A stretch of DNA of 64,000 nucleotides from Nostoc sp. CHAB 5834 (GTDB taxonomy: Bacteria; Cyanobacteriota; Cyanobacteriia; Cyanobacteriales; Nostocaceae). The stretch spans positions 1-64,000 of the forward strand of contig JAIVFU010000003.1 of NCBI GenBank assembly GCA_020829485.1. The letters are read 5' to 3'. The notes below the pieces were generated by a model that ran no database searches, was not told the origin of the DNA, and was given only the letters and a program-made list of their open reading frames with translations. Positions 25,537 to 35,429 of this stretch are shown here, one piece after another. The position numbers and the translations under genes were made by a program. Each line of letters begins with the position of its first letter. Positions within the stretch are counted from its first letter, which is position 1.

Positions 25537-28521
25537 ATGACCGCAACCATTCCCAATCTCCCCAGTCTCTACGATCCCTTTTCCACCGAAGCCAAGTGGC
25601 AAAAATTCTGGGAAGACAACCAAGTTTACAAAGCTGACCCCAACAAAGGCGGCGAACCCTACTGCATCGTCATTCCCCCCCCAAATGTCACCGGCAGCTT
25701 ACACATGGGTCACGCCTTTGAAAGTGCCTTAATTGATACCCTCGTGCGCTACCACCGGATGCAGGGACGTAATACCCTGTGGCTACCCGGAACTGACCAC
25801 GCCAGCATCGCTGTGCATAGTATGCTAGAAAAGCAACTCAAAACAGAGGGTAAGACTCGCTACGAATTGGGGCGCGAAAAATTCCTAGAACGTGCTTGGC
25901 AATGGAAAGCGGAGTCTGAGGGAACGATTCTGAATCAGCTACGACGCTTGGGTGTCTCGGTGGACTGGTCACGGGAAAGGTTTACCCTCGATGAGGGTTT
26001 ATCTAAAGCTGTTGTCGAGGCGTTTACTCGCCTCTACGAGGAAGGCTTAATTTATCGTGGTGAATATCTAGTTAACTGGTGTCCCGCTTCTCAGTCGGCT
26101 GTCTCTGACGTAGAAGTTGAAAATCAAGAGGTGAATGGAAATCTCTGGCACTTCCGCTATCCCCTCACCGATGGTTCCGGTTTTGTAGAGGTGGCGACAA
26201 CTCGACCAGAAACTATGCTGGGTGATACGGCTGTAGCGGTTAATCCCAATGACGATCGCTACAAACATCTCATTGGCAAAACTCTAACTCTGCCCATTCT
26301 ACAACGAGAAATTCCCATCATTGGCGATGAATTTGTTGACCCCACTTTCGGCACAGGCTGCGTAAAGGTGACTCCCGCCCATGACCCGAACGATTTTGAC
26401 ATGGGTAAGCGTCACAATCTGCCGTTAATCAACATTATGAATAAAGACGGCACTCTCAACGCCAACGCCGGGGAATTTCAAGGACAAGACCGCTTTGTTG
26501 CTAGAAAGAATGTGGTTTCTCGCTTAGAAGCAGATGGCTTTTTGGTGAAGATAGAAGATTATAAACATACCGTTCCCTACAGCGATCGCGGTAAAGTACC
26601 TATTGAACCTCTCCTCTCGACTCAATGGTTCGTCAAAATTCGCCCCCTAGCTGACAACACTCTCGAATTCCTCGACCAGCAAACTTCCCCAGAGTTTGTC
26701 CCCCAACGCTGGACAAAGGTCTATCGTGATTGGCTAGTAAAACTCAAAGATTGGTGTATCTCTCGTCAATTATGGTGGGGACACCAAATTCCGGCTTGGT
26801 ACGCTATCAGTGAAACGGATGGACAAATTACCGATAATACGCCCTTTGTAGTGGCAAAGTCGGAAACTGAAGCTTGGGAAAAAGCTAAATTACAATTTGG
26901 CGAAAACGTCAAGTTAGAACAAGACCCAGATGTGCTGGATACTTGGTTTTCTTCTGGACTGTGGCCGTTTTCGACTTTAGGCTGGCCGGAACAAACTCAG
27001 GATTTAGCAACTTACTACCCGACTACTACTTTGGTGACAGGCTTTGACATCATCTTTTTCTGGGTAGCCAGAATGACCATGATGGCTGGGCATTTTACGC
27101 AGCAAATGCCTTTCCAAACAGTTTACATTCATGGCTTGGTGCTGGATGAAAAAGGTCAGAAGATGTCAAAGACCAAAGGTAATGGCATTGACCCGTTGTT
27201 ATTAATTGACAAATATGGTACTGATGCCCTACGGTATACCCTAATTAGGGAAGTGGCTGGCGCTGGTCAAGATATCCGCTTAGAATACGATCGCAAAAAG
27301 GATGAATCGGCATCGGTTGAGGCATCGCGCAACTTTGCAAACAAGTTGTGGAATGCTGCCCGGTTTGTGATGATGAATTTGGATGGACAAACACCGCAAC
27401 AATTGGGGAACCCAGTCGCAACCGAATTGAGCGATCGCTGGATCATCTCGCGGTATCATCAAGTTATCAAACAAACCAGCAATTACATCGATAATTACGG
27501 TTTAGGGGAAGCAGCAAAAGGACTCTACGAATTCATCTGGGGTGATTTCTGCGATCAATATATTGAACTAGTGAAATCTAGATTGCAAGCAGATGCCTCT
27601 ACAGCATCGCGGCGGGTAGCACAGCAAACTCTCGGCTACATATTGGAAGGAATTTTAAAACTGCTTCATCCGTTGATGCCTCATATTACCGAAGAAATTT
27701 GGCAAACTCTCACCCAACAACCGATAGATTCTCCGCAAACTTTACCGTTACAAATATATCCCCAGGTAGATGCAAACCTAATTGATTCAGCTTTAGAAGA
27801 ACAGTTTGAATTGCTGATTGATACTATCCGCACAATTCGGAATTTGCGGGCGGAAGCAGATATTAAGCCTGGGGTAAAAGTGACAGCGAATTTGCAAACT
27901 GAAAGTGAGAAAGAGCGGGAAATTCTCACTGCTGGACAAGATTATATTAAAGATTTGGCGAAGGTTGAGACTTTAACTATTACCGATAAGCAAGAAAACC
28001 AAACTATTGCTGCTAAAAAACCTCAAAGAGGTTTGAAAACAATTGGCTTAATTATCGTGGCCATTGTCTTTGGTAGATTGGGTTTAGCTGCGGGAAATGC
28101 CATTGATGACATTCCCATCGTCGGAACTTTCTTTGAAATAGTTGGTTTTGGTTACACAGCGTGGTTTGTTAGCCAAAATTTACTAACTGCTCAAGCAAGA
28201 CTTAGATTATGGAGCCGATTTTTCCCGCAGAGAGAATTAGAACAACCACAAGACCCAGAAAATGCGATCGCAGGTGTAATTGGTACAATACAAGTGCTAA
28301 TTCCTCTAAGCGGTGTGGTAGATATTGAAGCTGTGCGTGCCAAGCTAGAAAAAAGCTTGAGTAAAGTTGAAGCCGAAGTTCAATCCCTGAGTACCAGATT
28401 AAACAATCCTAGTTTCGTAGATAGAGCTAGGGCTGATGTGGTACAAGGGGTGCGTGATGCCTTAACAGAAGCACAGAAGCAAGCTGAAATTTTGCGCGTA
28501 CGCCTTGAGGCGTTGCCGTAG
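25537..28521 (+). CDS. valS: Valyl-tRNA synthetase with CAAD membrane domain
   Basis: Class I aminoacyl-tRNA synthetase that charges tRNA-Val, 994 residues. The HIGH motif is [15 protein letters not shown] (about 47-61) and the KMSKS motif is [10 protein letters not shown] (about 545). The editing domain ([32 protein letters not shown]) and anticodon-binding domain are complete. Between the anticodon domain and the terminal coiled coil (about residues 826-918) lies a CAAD domain: two membrane helices ([20 protein letters not shown] and [19 protein letters not shown]) that in cyanobacteria anchor some aaRSs to thylakoid membranes. Start ATG 25537; the frame runs further upstream through repeat DNA. 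The last codons (RLEALP, stop) lie in a dispersed repeat, so the native C-terminus may have been trimmed. Confidence 0.95.
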   Translation: MTATIPNLPSLYDPFSTEAKWQKFWEDNQVYKADPNKGGEPYCIVIPPPNVTGSLHMGHAFESALIDTLVRYHRMQGRNTLWLPGTDHASIAVHSMLEKQLKTEGKTRYELGREKFLERAWQWKAESEGTILNQLRRLGVSVDWSRERFTLDEGLSKAVVEAFTRLYEEGLIYRGEYLVNWCPASQSAVSDVEVENQEVNGNLWHFRYPLTDGSGFVEVATTRPETMLGDTAVAVNPNDDRYKHLIGKTLTLPILQREIPIIGDEFVDPTFGTGCVKVTPAHDPNDFDMGKRHNLPLINIMNKDGTLNANAGEFQGQDRFVARKNVVSRLEADGFLVKIEDYKHTVPYSDRGKVPIEPLLSTQWFVKIRPLADNTLEFLDQQTSPEFVPQRWTKVYRDWLVKLKDWCISRQLWWGHQIPAWYAISETDGQITDNTPFVVAKSETEAWEKAKLQFGENVKLEQDPDVLDTWFSSGLWPFSTLGWPEQTQDLATYYPTTTLVTGFDIIFFWVARMTMMAGHFTQQMPFQTVYIHGLVLDEKGQKMSKTKGNGIDPLLLIDKYGTDALRYTLIREVAGAGQDIRLEYDRKKDESASVEASRNFANKLWNAARFVMMNLDGQTPQQLGNPVATELSDRWIISRYHQVIKQTSNYIDNYGLGEAAKGLYEFIWGDFCDQYIELVKSRLQADASTASRRVAQQTLGYILEGILKLLHPLMPHITEEIWQTLTQQPIDSPQTLPLQIYPQVDANLIDSALEEQFELLIDTIRTIRNLRAEADIKPGVKVTANLQTESEKEREILTAGQDYIKDLAKVETLTITDKQENQTIAAKKPQRGLKTIGLIIVAIVFGRLGLAAGNAIDDIPIVGTFFEIVGFGYTAWFVSQNLLTAQARLRLWSRFFPQRELEQPQDPENAIAGVIGTIQVLIPLSGVVDIEAVRAKLEKSLSKVEAEVQSLSTRLNNPSFVDRARADVVQGVRDALTEAQKQAEILRVRLEALP

Positions 28522-28535
28522 GCATCGCCTGCGTG
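28500..28535. repeat. Dispersed GC-rich repeat at the valS 3' end
   Basis: ACGCCTTGAGGCGTTGCCGT and the following AGGCATCGCC belong to the same family as 7271-7305 and 10343-10378. It supplies the last residues and the stop codon of valS. Confidence 0.65.
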
Positions 28536-28676
28536 GCTTAGGATAACTGTAATGGGTAATGGGAGTATCAATAATTCCCAATTACCCATTCCCAATTAAT
28601 AAAATATCAATTCTGACACTTATTTTTATTAAATTGTTTTGAATTTTGAATTTTGAATTGGAGCAAAGCGACCCTC

Positions 28677-29111
28677 ATGCTATACCTAGCCCAGGTGCGT
28701 AAAAACGATTTTTTAGAGCAGCACCAGTTACGCTTGTTGGCGCGTCAAGAAGCTGATAACTTGTGGGCAATAATTCCCGAAGAGGCTTTCATTTTGCTAG
28801 GCAAGGGAAAGATCATGAGTGAGAACTTGCTCGTTTTGGTGGAACTTTCCCCTACAGGCGACATTGAAAGACTAGAAGATGCTACCAACTGGGTACTCCA
28901 TCTGGTACAAAGCTACCTCACCATCGGCATTACCCCAGAATTTTTGCAGCACGAAGCCGAACGAGCAGAACATTGGCGACAATCCCTGACATTGCAGAAC
29001 CAAGACTTAGCGCGGCGTTCCTTAGAGTTGGAAGCTCGACGTGAACAAATTCAAGCTTTGGAAGAAAGCCTCAAACGTGAGAAAAATGGTTATCCCCAAG
29101 AGGAAAGTTAA
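28677..29111 (+). CDS. Conserved-looking cyanobacterial protein with C-terminal coiled coil
   Basis: A 144-residue soluble protein I cannot name. The first 95 residues are globular (MLYLAQVRKNDFLEQHQLRL, ANLW..., ELSPTGDIERLEDATNWVL), then a strong coiled coil (about 98-138, ERAEHWRQSLTLQNQDLARR and so on). I use ATG 28677; GGAG lies 14 bases before it. A TTG eight codons earlier is an alternative. It follows valS on the same strand but across 155 bases of repeat-like text, so an operon is unlikely. Confidence 0.7.
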   Translation: MLYLAQVRKNDFLEQHQLRLLARQEADNLWAIIPEEAFILLGKGKIMSENLLVLVELSPTGDIERLEDATNWVLHLVQSYLTIGITPEFLQHEAERAEHWRQSLTLQNQDLARRSLELEARREQIQALEESLKREKNGYPQEES

Positions 29112-29429
29112 ATCAGTGAACAGTTAACAGTTAACAGTTATCAGTTAAGTGTTAAAAGTTTGTAATTGTATTGCCCACCGAATTTTAGATTTTAAATCAA
29201 TCTAAAATCCAAAATTGTGTAAAAAGCCACAACATACTCAAGTATGTATTTATTGACCTAAAATTAGCCAAAAAAGCATTTTTTGGGTCAATACAGTTCA
29301 GATAAGACAAAAACACTTGTAGAGACGGCGATTTATCGCGTCTCAAAACCCACGATTTTGTACAAGTAGCGCTTAACTGAACCGTATTGTTTTTTTGGTC
29401 TGCCATTTGAAGTGTACGGCGAAGGTAAG
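29112..29429. other. Intergenic gap with tandem repeat and MITE-like element
   Basis: Begins with TTAACAG units at 29121-29150, then an AT-rich part, then the 101-bp element at 29289-29389. The cysC ribosome site GAAGG is at 29421-29425. Confidence 0.6.
29289..29389. mobile_element. MITE-like element, 101 bp
   Basis: CAATACAGTTCAGATAAG and CTTAACTGAACCGTATTG are inverted repeats with 16 of 18 matches. The inside has GAGACGGCGATTTATCGCGTCTC as a hairpin, and the pair ACACTTGTA / TACAAGT. Confidence 0.75.
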
Positions 29430-29984
29430 ATGAGACAACAAGGGTATGGCGTGACAGTATGGTTCACTGGTCTAAGTGGTGCAGGTAAAACTACTATCTG
29501 TAAATTCGTGGAGAAGGAACTGCGGATACAGGGATACAGAGTTGAAGTCCTGGATGGTGATGCTGTACGTCAAAACCTATGCAAAGGATTGGGTTTCAGT
29601 AAAGAGGATCGACAAGAGAATATTCGGCGCATTGGCTTTGTAGCTCATCTTCTTACCAGAAATAATGTAATTGTATTGGTTTCGGCTATTTCACCATACC
29701 GTGAAATTCGGGAACAAGTGCGCCAAAGTATTCCATCTTTCATTGAAGTTTACGTCAATGCATCATTAGAAGTTTGTGAACAGCGAGACGTAAAAGGGTT
29801 ATATAAAAAAGTAAGATCCGGGGAGATTAAGCACTTCACTGGTATTGATGATCCTTATGAAATACCACTCCGTCCAGAAGTCGAATGCAAAACTAACCAA
29901 GAAAGCATTGCCCAAAGTGCAACTAAGGTTTTAGAAAAGCTGGAAGAGTTGGGTTATATAGTTGCTAGAGTGAATGATTTATGA
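29430..29984 (+). CDS. cysC: Adenylyl-sulfate kinase
   Basis: Cytoplasmic enzyme that phosphorylates APS to PAPS in sulfate assimilation. The 184-residue product has the P-loop GLSGAGKTT (about residues 12-20), the DGDAVRQNLCKGLGFS switch (about 40-55), and the NASLEVCEQRDVKGLYKKV segment that binds APS. Family length is normal (about 175-200). Start ATG 29430 chosen because of GAAGG four bases upstream; a GTG six codons earlier is possible. No other cys genes are nearby. It ends convergently with the ABC1 kinase gene 31 bases away. Confidence 0.93.
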   Translation: MRQQGYGVTVWFTGLSGAGKTTICKFVEKELRIQGYRVEVLDGDAVRQNLCKGLGFSKEDRQENIRRIGFVAHLLTRNNVIVLVSAISPYREIREQVRQSIPSFIEVYVNASLEVCEQRDVKGLYKKVRSGEIKHFTGIDDPYEIPLRPEVECKTNQESIAQSATKVLEKLEELGYIVARVNDL

Positions 29985-30015
29985 GTTAAAGAAAGTTTTT
30001 AACTCATAACTTTTG

Positions 30016-32004
30016 CTAGGATGCCAATAATTGCCGAATTAACCTAGCTACAGCCTTTTGCGTGAAGCGGTTGGCAATTTGTTGACCCAAACGCTGTACA
30101 TCTGAATTTACCAATAACTGGGCAATTTGGGGCACAAGTTCCATTGGATCAAAGCCTCGTGTTTCTTGGAGAATACCTAATATACGTTTGATATGCTCCA
30201 AGGTTTGTTGTTGCTCAACTGTTGCCGCCGGAGTTTCATTAACTGCTGTCAACCCAACGCGTTTCCGCAGCAAATAGGTGAAGTTATGCAAAACATTTTT
30301 ACCTAAAGCATCGAGTCCGTTAACAGATTCATCTACTAGCTTGTCACGAATAAAAGCACCGCGTTCAGATGCCAGAAATTCTATCCCCTGATTCAGTACT
30401 AAATTAAAGTCGTAGTCTTGACTATTACGCGCATTTTTTAACAAGTTTTCTAAGCGGTTCCAGCGAAATCTGCCATCTTTAAATAGCAAATCTTGCAATG
30501 ATGCTCTTAATTGCGGTGCTGGATCGGTTAACAGGCGTTTAGAAACGTAGGGATAAGCTTCACTGAGAACTTTAAAGTTGGGATCTATATATATTGCAAT
30601 ACCTTCGAGTGTCACCAGCGAGCGAATAATTAAGGCGTAGTAGGGAGGTACGCGGAAAGGATACTCATACATCAAAGCCGATAGTTCATCGGTGATGCTT
30701 TTAATATTAAGATCGGCAACACTAGCTCCTTCGGCATCAGCAAAGACTCTAGCAAAAGCTGGGATAATTGGTGTTAAATCGGTTTCTGGTGATAAGAAAT
30801 CTAACTTAACGTAGTCTTTTGCTAATCCTTCAAAGTCGCGGTTGACAACGTGGACGATCGCTTCAATCAAACCATAACGCTGTGCTGGCTTAATCTCGCT
30901 CATCATCCCAAAGTCGAGATAAGCTAACTTGCCATCGGTTGTTGCTAACAAATTACCAGGGTGGGGATCTGCATGGAAAAATCCATGCTCTAGCAGCTGG
31001 CGCAGGGAACACTGCACACCCACTTCAATTAGATAACGAGCATCTATACCTTGGGCGCTAATTTCTTCTGTCTGGGTTAATTTAGTACCGTTAATCCACT
31101 CCATCGTCAAGACGCGACGATTGGTGTATTCCCAGTAAATTTTCGGTACATATACGTCTTTCATGTGACCGTATAGCTCGAAAAATCGCTCCGCATTTTC
31201 GCCTTCATGGATGTAATCCATTTCTTCAAAAATGCGATCGCCTAATTCATCGAGAATCCCAACTAAATCACTTCTTACCCGTTTGACCTTTTTCTGCACC
31301 CAAGCGGCGAGGTTACGCAAGATATACAAATCAATGGTAATCCCCTCTCTTAAGTCGGGGCGTTGAACTTTAACAGCAACTTCTTCACCAGTTTTTAGCT
31401 TACCTTTATACACTTGCCCCAATGAAGCCGCAGCAATTGGCTGGGCCGAGAGTTCGGCGTAAACCTCTTCTGGAGGTGCGCCTAGTTCTTCTTTAACAAA
31501 CTGGTAAGCAATTTCGTTAGGAAAAGGCGGTAATTGGTCTTGTAGTTTAGTTAATTCTTCTAGATATACCGGAGGAACTAGATCGGGTCTAGTAGATAAA
31601 GCTTGTCCAATTTTGATGTAAGCAGGCCCCAGTTTAGTCAGCAATACTCGTAATTGAGTAGCTCGGCGGCGATCGTTTTTGACGACAATTCCCCGTTTAC
31701 TATCCGACCACAACCCAAAAACAAAGGATAGAACTGGCCCCAACACGGCGAAAATCCGCCGTATAACTTGCACTTTTCTCTTTTGGTAATGCGCCGCTAT
31801 ACCCACAGGATCGTAAAGCGTCTCAGGTTGGGCTGTTGTCCTCACCTTTTGCGCGGCTAAGAGCCTTGGAGATCGCACAACTAAGCTTGATGTACCATCT
31901 TCTGGCACTATATCAATAACGTCCAGTTCGCCTCGGCTATTTGTGCCGTTGCTACTGTCCTCCTGAATCGGTCGGGAACTAGGGGGAAGTGTCTTAACAA
32001 TCAT
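30016..32004 (-). CDS. ABC1-family atypical kinase (UbiB/AarF/COQ8-like)
   Basis: A 662-residue membrane-associated protein of the ABC1 (ADCK) kinase-like family, which controls quinone biosynthesis. KIGQALSTRPDLVPPVYLEEL is the family's KxGQ motif region (about 135-155); LGQVYKGKLKTGEEVAVKVQ is the unusual Ala/Gly-rich nucleotide loop and Lys; HADPHPGNLLATTDGKLAYLDFGMM holds the catalytic and metal motifs. In cyanobacteria these proteins act in plastoquinone or tocopherol metabolism and light stress. The C-terminal 150 residues have membrane-associated helices. The N-terminal 40 residues are a low-complexity lead. Single gene; ATG 32004. Confidence 0.9.
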   Translation of the reverse strand: MIVKTLPPSSRPIQEDSSNGTNSRGELDVIDIVPEDGTSSLVVRSPRLLAAQKVRTTAQPETLYDPVGIAAHYQKRKVQVIRRIFAVLGPVLSFVFGLWSDSKRGIVVKNDRRRATQLRVLLTKLGPAYIKIGQALSTRPDLVPPVYLEELTKLQDQLPPFPNEIAYQFVKEELGAPPEEVYAELSAQPIAAASLGQVYKGKLKTGEEVAVKVQRPDLREGITIDLYILRNLAAWVQKKVKRVRSDLVGILDELGDRIFEEMDYIHEGENAERFFELYGHMKDVYVPKIYWEYTNRRVLTMEWINGTKLTQTEEISAQGIDARYLIEVGVQCSLRQLLEHGFFHADPHPGNLLATTDGKLAYLDFGMMSEIKPAQRYGLIEAIVHVVNRDFEGLAKDYVKLDFLSPETDLTPIIPAFARVFADAEGASVADLNIKSITDELSALMYEYPFRVPPYYALIIRSLVTLEGIAIYIDPNFKVLSEAYPYVSKRLLTDPAPQLRASLQDLLFKDGRFRWNRLENLLKNARNSQDYDFNLVLNQGIEFLASERGAFIRDKLVDESVNGLDALGKNVLHNFTYLLRKRVGLTAVNETPAATVEQQQTLEHIKRILGILQETRGFDPMELVPQIAQLLVNSDVQRLGQQIANRFTQKAVARLIRQLLAS

Positions 32005-32069
32005 GAAGAATGGCCACCAGTCAGAACGATCACATTAAGGATTGTAACAATATGTTGAGGGATTGGGAA

Positions 32070-32170
32070 TTGGCAATGGGGCATTGGGCATTGGGCATTA
32101 ATTATTTCTTCCTCATCTCCCTCATCCCCCACTCCCCACTCCCTACTCCCTACTCCCTACTCCCCACTAG
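32070..32170. repeat. Tandem repeats GGGCATT and CCCCACT/CCCTACT
   Basis: Three GGGCATT units (about 32077-32098) are followed by CTCATCCCCCACTCCCCACTCCCTACT-type heptamers to 32168. The second type is the unit found in frame inside rsmB at 1424-1450. Confidence 0.8.
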
Positions 32171-32295
32171 TCTGCTACACTTAAACGGGCATACTAGTTC
32201 AATAGTAGTAGGTATTGCTAGTTGCTGAAATATCATACTTATTGTCTTGTAAGTAAGAAGTATTTGGCATCTGCCCTCATGGAGAATTTGGCTTG

Positions 32296-34044
32296 ATGTT
32301 GCTTTGCCTGCGAATTGAAAACTTTGCCCTAATTGACCAACTGGAATTGGAATTTGGCGCGGGACTAAATGTGTTAACAGGTGAAACCGGCGCTGGAAAA
32401 TCGATTATCTTGGATGCCATTGATGCCGCTTTGGGCGGTAAAGTCTCTAGTCGAGTCATTCGCACGGGGACAAGTCGGGCGATGGTAGAAGCTACTTTCA
32501 CCTCAAACGCCCCCCTAGCCGCTTGGTTAACCGAACAAGAAATAGATTTGCTTGATGAAAATTCCGTAGTTATTAGCCGAGAAATCACAGCCACTGGTAG
32601 TAATATCCGCAGTCGATCGCGGGTGAATGGCGTGTTGGTAAATCGGCAGATTATGGGAGGAATGCGCGATCGCTTGGTGGAAATCACAGCCCAAGGTCAA
32701 ACTGTACAAGTGGGACAATCTGCTCAAGTCCGCGATTGGTTGGATTTATATGGCGGTGACTCTCTGATGCAGCAGCGTCATAAAGTCGCCACGAGTTTCA
32801 GTGCCTACCAACAGGCGCATTTAGCACTAGAAAAACGCCGGACATCGGAACGGGAACGGTTACAACAACTCGACTTGCTCGCTTATCAAGTGCAAGAATT
32901 GGGAGCAGCCAATCTGTGCGAACCTAATGAATTGGAACAGTTGGGACAAGAACGGGAACGCCTAAATCATGTCGTTGATTTACAACAAATGAGTTACAAG
33001 GTTTATCAGGCTTTGTATCAAAACGATAATGAAACTCCCGCCGCAGGTGATTTATTGGGAGACAGTGAGGCGATATTAAATGACATGGTGGAATATGATA
33101 CGCAATTGCAACCCTTATTGGAATTAGTAAGGGACGCGCAAGCTGCGGTAATGGAAGTAGGAAGACAGATTAATGCTTATGGGGATGGATTAGAAGCCGA
33201 TCCGCACCGGTTGGAAGAGGTGGAAGAAAGAATTCAGGAATTAAAGCAAATTTGCCGCAAGTATGGGCCAACACTTACAGAAGCGATCGCTTATTACGAA
33301 CGTATCCAAGGGGAATTAGCCCAACTTAACGACAGCGAACAATCTATCGAAAGTCTAGAACAGCAAGAAAAGGCGTGTTTTGAGAAACTTACCCAAACAA
33401 GTAATCAGTTAACTCAATTACGGAGTAAGGCGGCTGCTAATTTAGAATCACGTTTAATCGCTGAACTCAAGCCCCTAGCGATGGAAAAGGTGAAGTTTCT
33501 GGTTGAGATAGTGCCTGCTCCCCCAACTGCTATGGGAGCAGATAAAATTACCTTTATGTTTAGTTCCAACCCTGGAGAACCGCTGCAACCTTTAACAGAA
33601 GTTGCCTCTGGCGGGGAAATGAGCCGCTTTTTACTGGCGCTGAAAGCTTGTTTTTCTCAGGTTGATGTGGCTGGAACAATGGTTTTTGATGAAATTGATG
33701 TCGGCGTTTCGGGAAGAGTCGCCCAAGCGATCGCGGAAAAATTACACCAGCTAAGTCAACGCAACCAAGTATTATGTGTTACTCACCAGCCTTTAGTTGC
33801 AGCAATGGCTGATCGCCATTTCCGCGTCGATAAGCAAACTATCAATCAAGGCAAAGGTAAAAAAGCCAACAATGACAACGCCGAACAGCGTACCGTTGTC
33901 AGAGTTACTACCTTGGAGAATTTAAACACTCGCCGGGAAGAACTAGCACAGTTAGCTGGTGGTAAATCTGCAAGTGATGCGATCGCATTTGCCGAATCTC
34001 TGTTATTACAAGCTGCTAACCACCGTCAAAAAATTAAAAATTAA
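32296..34044 (+). CDS. recN: DNA repair protein RecN
   Basis: SMC-like ATPase that acts in double-strand-break repair. The 582-residue product opens with the typical MLLCLRIENFALIDQLELEF, then Walker A GETGAGKSI (about 31-39). The coiled-coil arms (about 160-370) are rich in E/Q/L. The C-terminal ATPase half has the signature SGGEMSRFLLALK (about 440), Walker B VFDEIDVGVSG and the D-loop CVTHQPLVAAMADRH. Start ATG 32296, next to GGAG eleven bases upstream; the preceding TTG is not needed. It is transcribed alone, with a repeat-rich gap upstream. Confidence 0.94.
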   Translation: MLLCLRIENFALIDQLELEFGAGLNVLTGETGAGKSIILDAIDAALGGKVSSRVIRTGTSRAMVEATFTSNAPLAAWLTEQEIDLLDENSVVISREITATGSNIRSRSRVNGVLVNRQIMGGMRDRLVEITAQGQTVQVGQSAQVRDWLDLYGGDSLMQQRHKVATSFSAYQQAHLALEKRRTSERERLQQLDLLAYQVQELGAANLCEPNELEQLGQERERLNHVVDLQQMSYKVYQALYQNDNETPAAGDLLGDSEAILNDMVEYDTQLQPLLELVRDAQAAVMEVGRQINAYGDGLEADPHRLEEVEERIQELKQICRKYGPTLTEAIAYYERIQGELAQLNDSEQSIESLEQQEKACFEKLTQTSNQLTQLRSKAAANLESRLIAELKPLAMEKVKFLVEIVPAPPTAMGADKITFMFSSNPGEPLQPLTEVASGGEMSRFLLALKACFSQVDVAGTMVFDEIDVGVSGRVAQAIAEKLHQLSQRNQVLCVTHQPLVAAMADRHFRVDKQTINQGKGKKANNDNAEQRTVVRVTTLENLNTRREELAQLAGGKSASDAIAFAESLLLQAANHRQKIKN

Positions 34045-34485
34045 ACATTGACCAATGTCACGAGGATTTGGAAAATGGACGTTGAAAAACTTAGTGATCA
34101 AAAGAAATAAAGTGATAAATCGCTCACTACTAACAAAAGTTTTATTTTACACTACTAACAAAATTTTTATTTTACATTTAATTGGGTCTACCTACTTAAA
34201 ATTATCAAGCAAGTAAATTCTGGAAATTGTATTTAATTTACTAATCAGGATTTATTTTTCTGATAAGGTTTAGTAAAGCCAAGTTTTACCTCTTCTTTGT
34301 ATTACTACTATCACATCGTAAAAATACCTAAGTTTTTGACTAGGCATCTAGGAGGAGAAAATATCAAAAATCTTGGGATATTCAAAGATAAGGTGTATTA
34401 AATGCACTTTTCTATTCGCTATTTTGTGTTGTTGCCACAGTATTTCGCAAATGTTTTCTATGAGAACTGAGGCAGAGAGGATAAT
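34045..34485. other. AT-rich gap
   Basis: Contains a direct repeat of ACTAACAAAA-TTTTATTTTACA (about 34130-34175, two copies). No gene seen; the part just before 34486 (GAGGCAGAGAGGATAAT) carries the ribosome site of the next gene. Confidence 0.5.
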
Positions 34486-35046
34486 ATGTTTTTAGACATT
34501 TTAGCTAGCCTGCAACGGTTATTTGTCGGTTACATTCCAGCCGTTGTCTTGGGTAGTTTTATTGGATATTTCATAGGCATTAATAACATGATTTATCAAC
34601 TATTTAGGCTGATATTTCAAATACCACATAGTATCCCTCCTATAGCTTTGCTACCTATTGCCCTAATAGCATTTCAAGAGAGCGAATCGGCTGCTATTAT
34701 AGTAGTTTTTTTAGGAACTCTCTGGACGATGATTATTAATACGGCAATAGGGATGCGGCATTTTCATAGACAGAATAAGAACTTTAGAGTAGCTATATTT
34801 CATCTATTTCACGCCTTAAAAGTTAGCATTTGGGTAGCTTGGTTTATAGTTATTGCTACAGAAATGTTAATCGGATCAAAAGGACTTGGTTTTACCCTTT
34901 GGGATGCTTATAAAGCTGGCAATGCCGATTATATAATCCAGGTGATCCTCTACATAGGTATCATTGGCTTTTTGCTAGATCAATTACTAGATTTTGCAGC
35001 CTATATTCTCTCGCAAATGGTATCAGATGTGAAAAAATCTTCCTAA
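34486..35046 (+). CDS. NrtB/SsuC-type ABC permease, short and probably degenerate
   Basis: A 186-residue inner-membrane protein with about five spans. It aligns with the second half of the intact permease at 39525: LQRLFVGYIPAVVLGSFIGYFIG, PIALLPIALIAFQESESAAI, TLWTMIINTAIGM and VAWFIVIATEMLIGSKGLGF correspond one to one. Compared with that protein it lacks the first 80 or so residues and about 17 residues around the EAA loop (the segment that docks to the ATPase). No intact ATPase gene follows; the next DNA is a broken binding protein. So it is probably a relic that still has an open frame, or a shortened functional permease; the first is more likely. Confidence 0.6.
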   Translation: MFLDILASLQRLFVGYIPAVVLGSFIGYFIGINNMIYQLFRLIFQIPHSIPPIALLPIALIAFQESESAAIIVVFLGTLWTMIINTAIGMRHFHRQNKNFRVAIFHLFHALKVSIWVAWFIVIATEMLIGSKGLGFTLWDAYKAGNADYIIQVILYIGIIGFLLDQLLDFAAYILSQMVSDVKKSS

Positions 35047-35068
35047 ATTTTATCTAGTACAGTACGGC

Positions 35069-35239
35069 GGAATTATAATTCAAAATAATTCATCAATTCG
35101 TACTTTAGCTGATATCAAAGGTAAAAAAGTAGTTTTCAAAAGGTTTCTGCTTCCCATTACTTATTAATAAAAGCTTTGGAAGAGGCTGGTTTGAAATATA
35201 GTGATGTTTAAGCCATCAGTCTCCCACCTTCTACGCGTC
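35069..35239 (+). pseudogene. Aliphatic sulfonate (SsuA)-type binding protein fragment
   Basis: One frame reads GIIIQNNSSIRTLADIKGKKVVFK and stops; two bases on, another frame reads VSASHYLLIKALEEAGLKYSDV, then a stop, then AISLPPSTRL. Together they match the SsuA/NMT1-type core (TLADLKGKKVAF, then SAHYLLVKALEEAGLKYSDI, then LPPADAR). One frameshift, one stop codon and truncation by a family A element at 35240 make it a pseudogene. With the short permease just upstream, this is a ruined ABC anion-uptake operon. Confidence 0.85.
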
Positions 35240-35357
35240 TAAGTAAGTCGGTGTGAATAATTCAAACTATGTGTTTTGTAATGTAAAATTATTGTAATCC
35301 AGTTCGTAGTAAGGACTTCAGTCCTTCTTTTAAGACTAAAGTCCTTACTACAAACCT
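35240..35357. mobile_element. MITE-like family A element, right end missing
   Basis: The left end TAAGTAAGTCGGTGTGAATA and the inner hairpin GTAAGGACTTCAGTCC...GGACT(A)AAGTCCTTAC match the complete copy at 63170. The right end (TTTACGCCG..ACTTACC) is replaced by the family B sequence at 35358. Confidence 0.75.
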
Positions 35358-35422
35358 GGCGTTGCTGAATCGAGGTATGAATTTGGATGTAGAGACGTAA
35401 AATTTTACGCCTCTATTAATTA
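35358..35422. mobile_element. Family B element fragment
   Basis: GGCGTTGCTGAATCGAGGTA and AGAGACGTAAAATTTTACG are shared with the element at 59323. Only the left end and the palindrome around AAATTTTACG are present. Confidence 0.65.
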
Positions 35423-35429
35423 GATTGAC

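Noticed and set aside
32010..32228. 72-codon frame ending in HSPLPTPYSLLPTS
   Set aside because: It is translated tandem repeat DNA, with no start context. The same repeat is in frame inside rsmB, but only there within a real gene.
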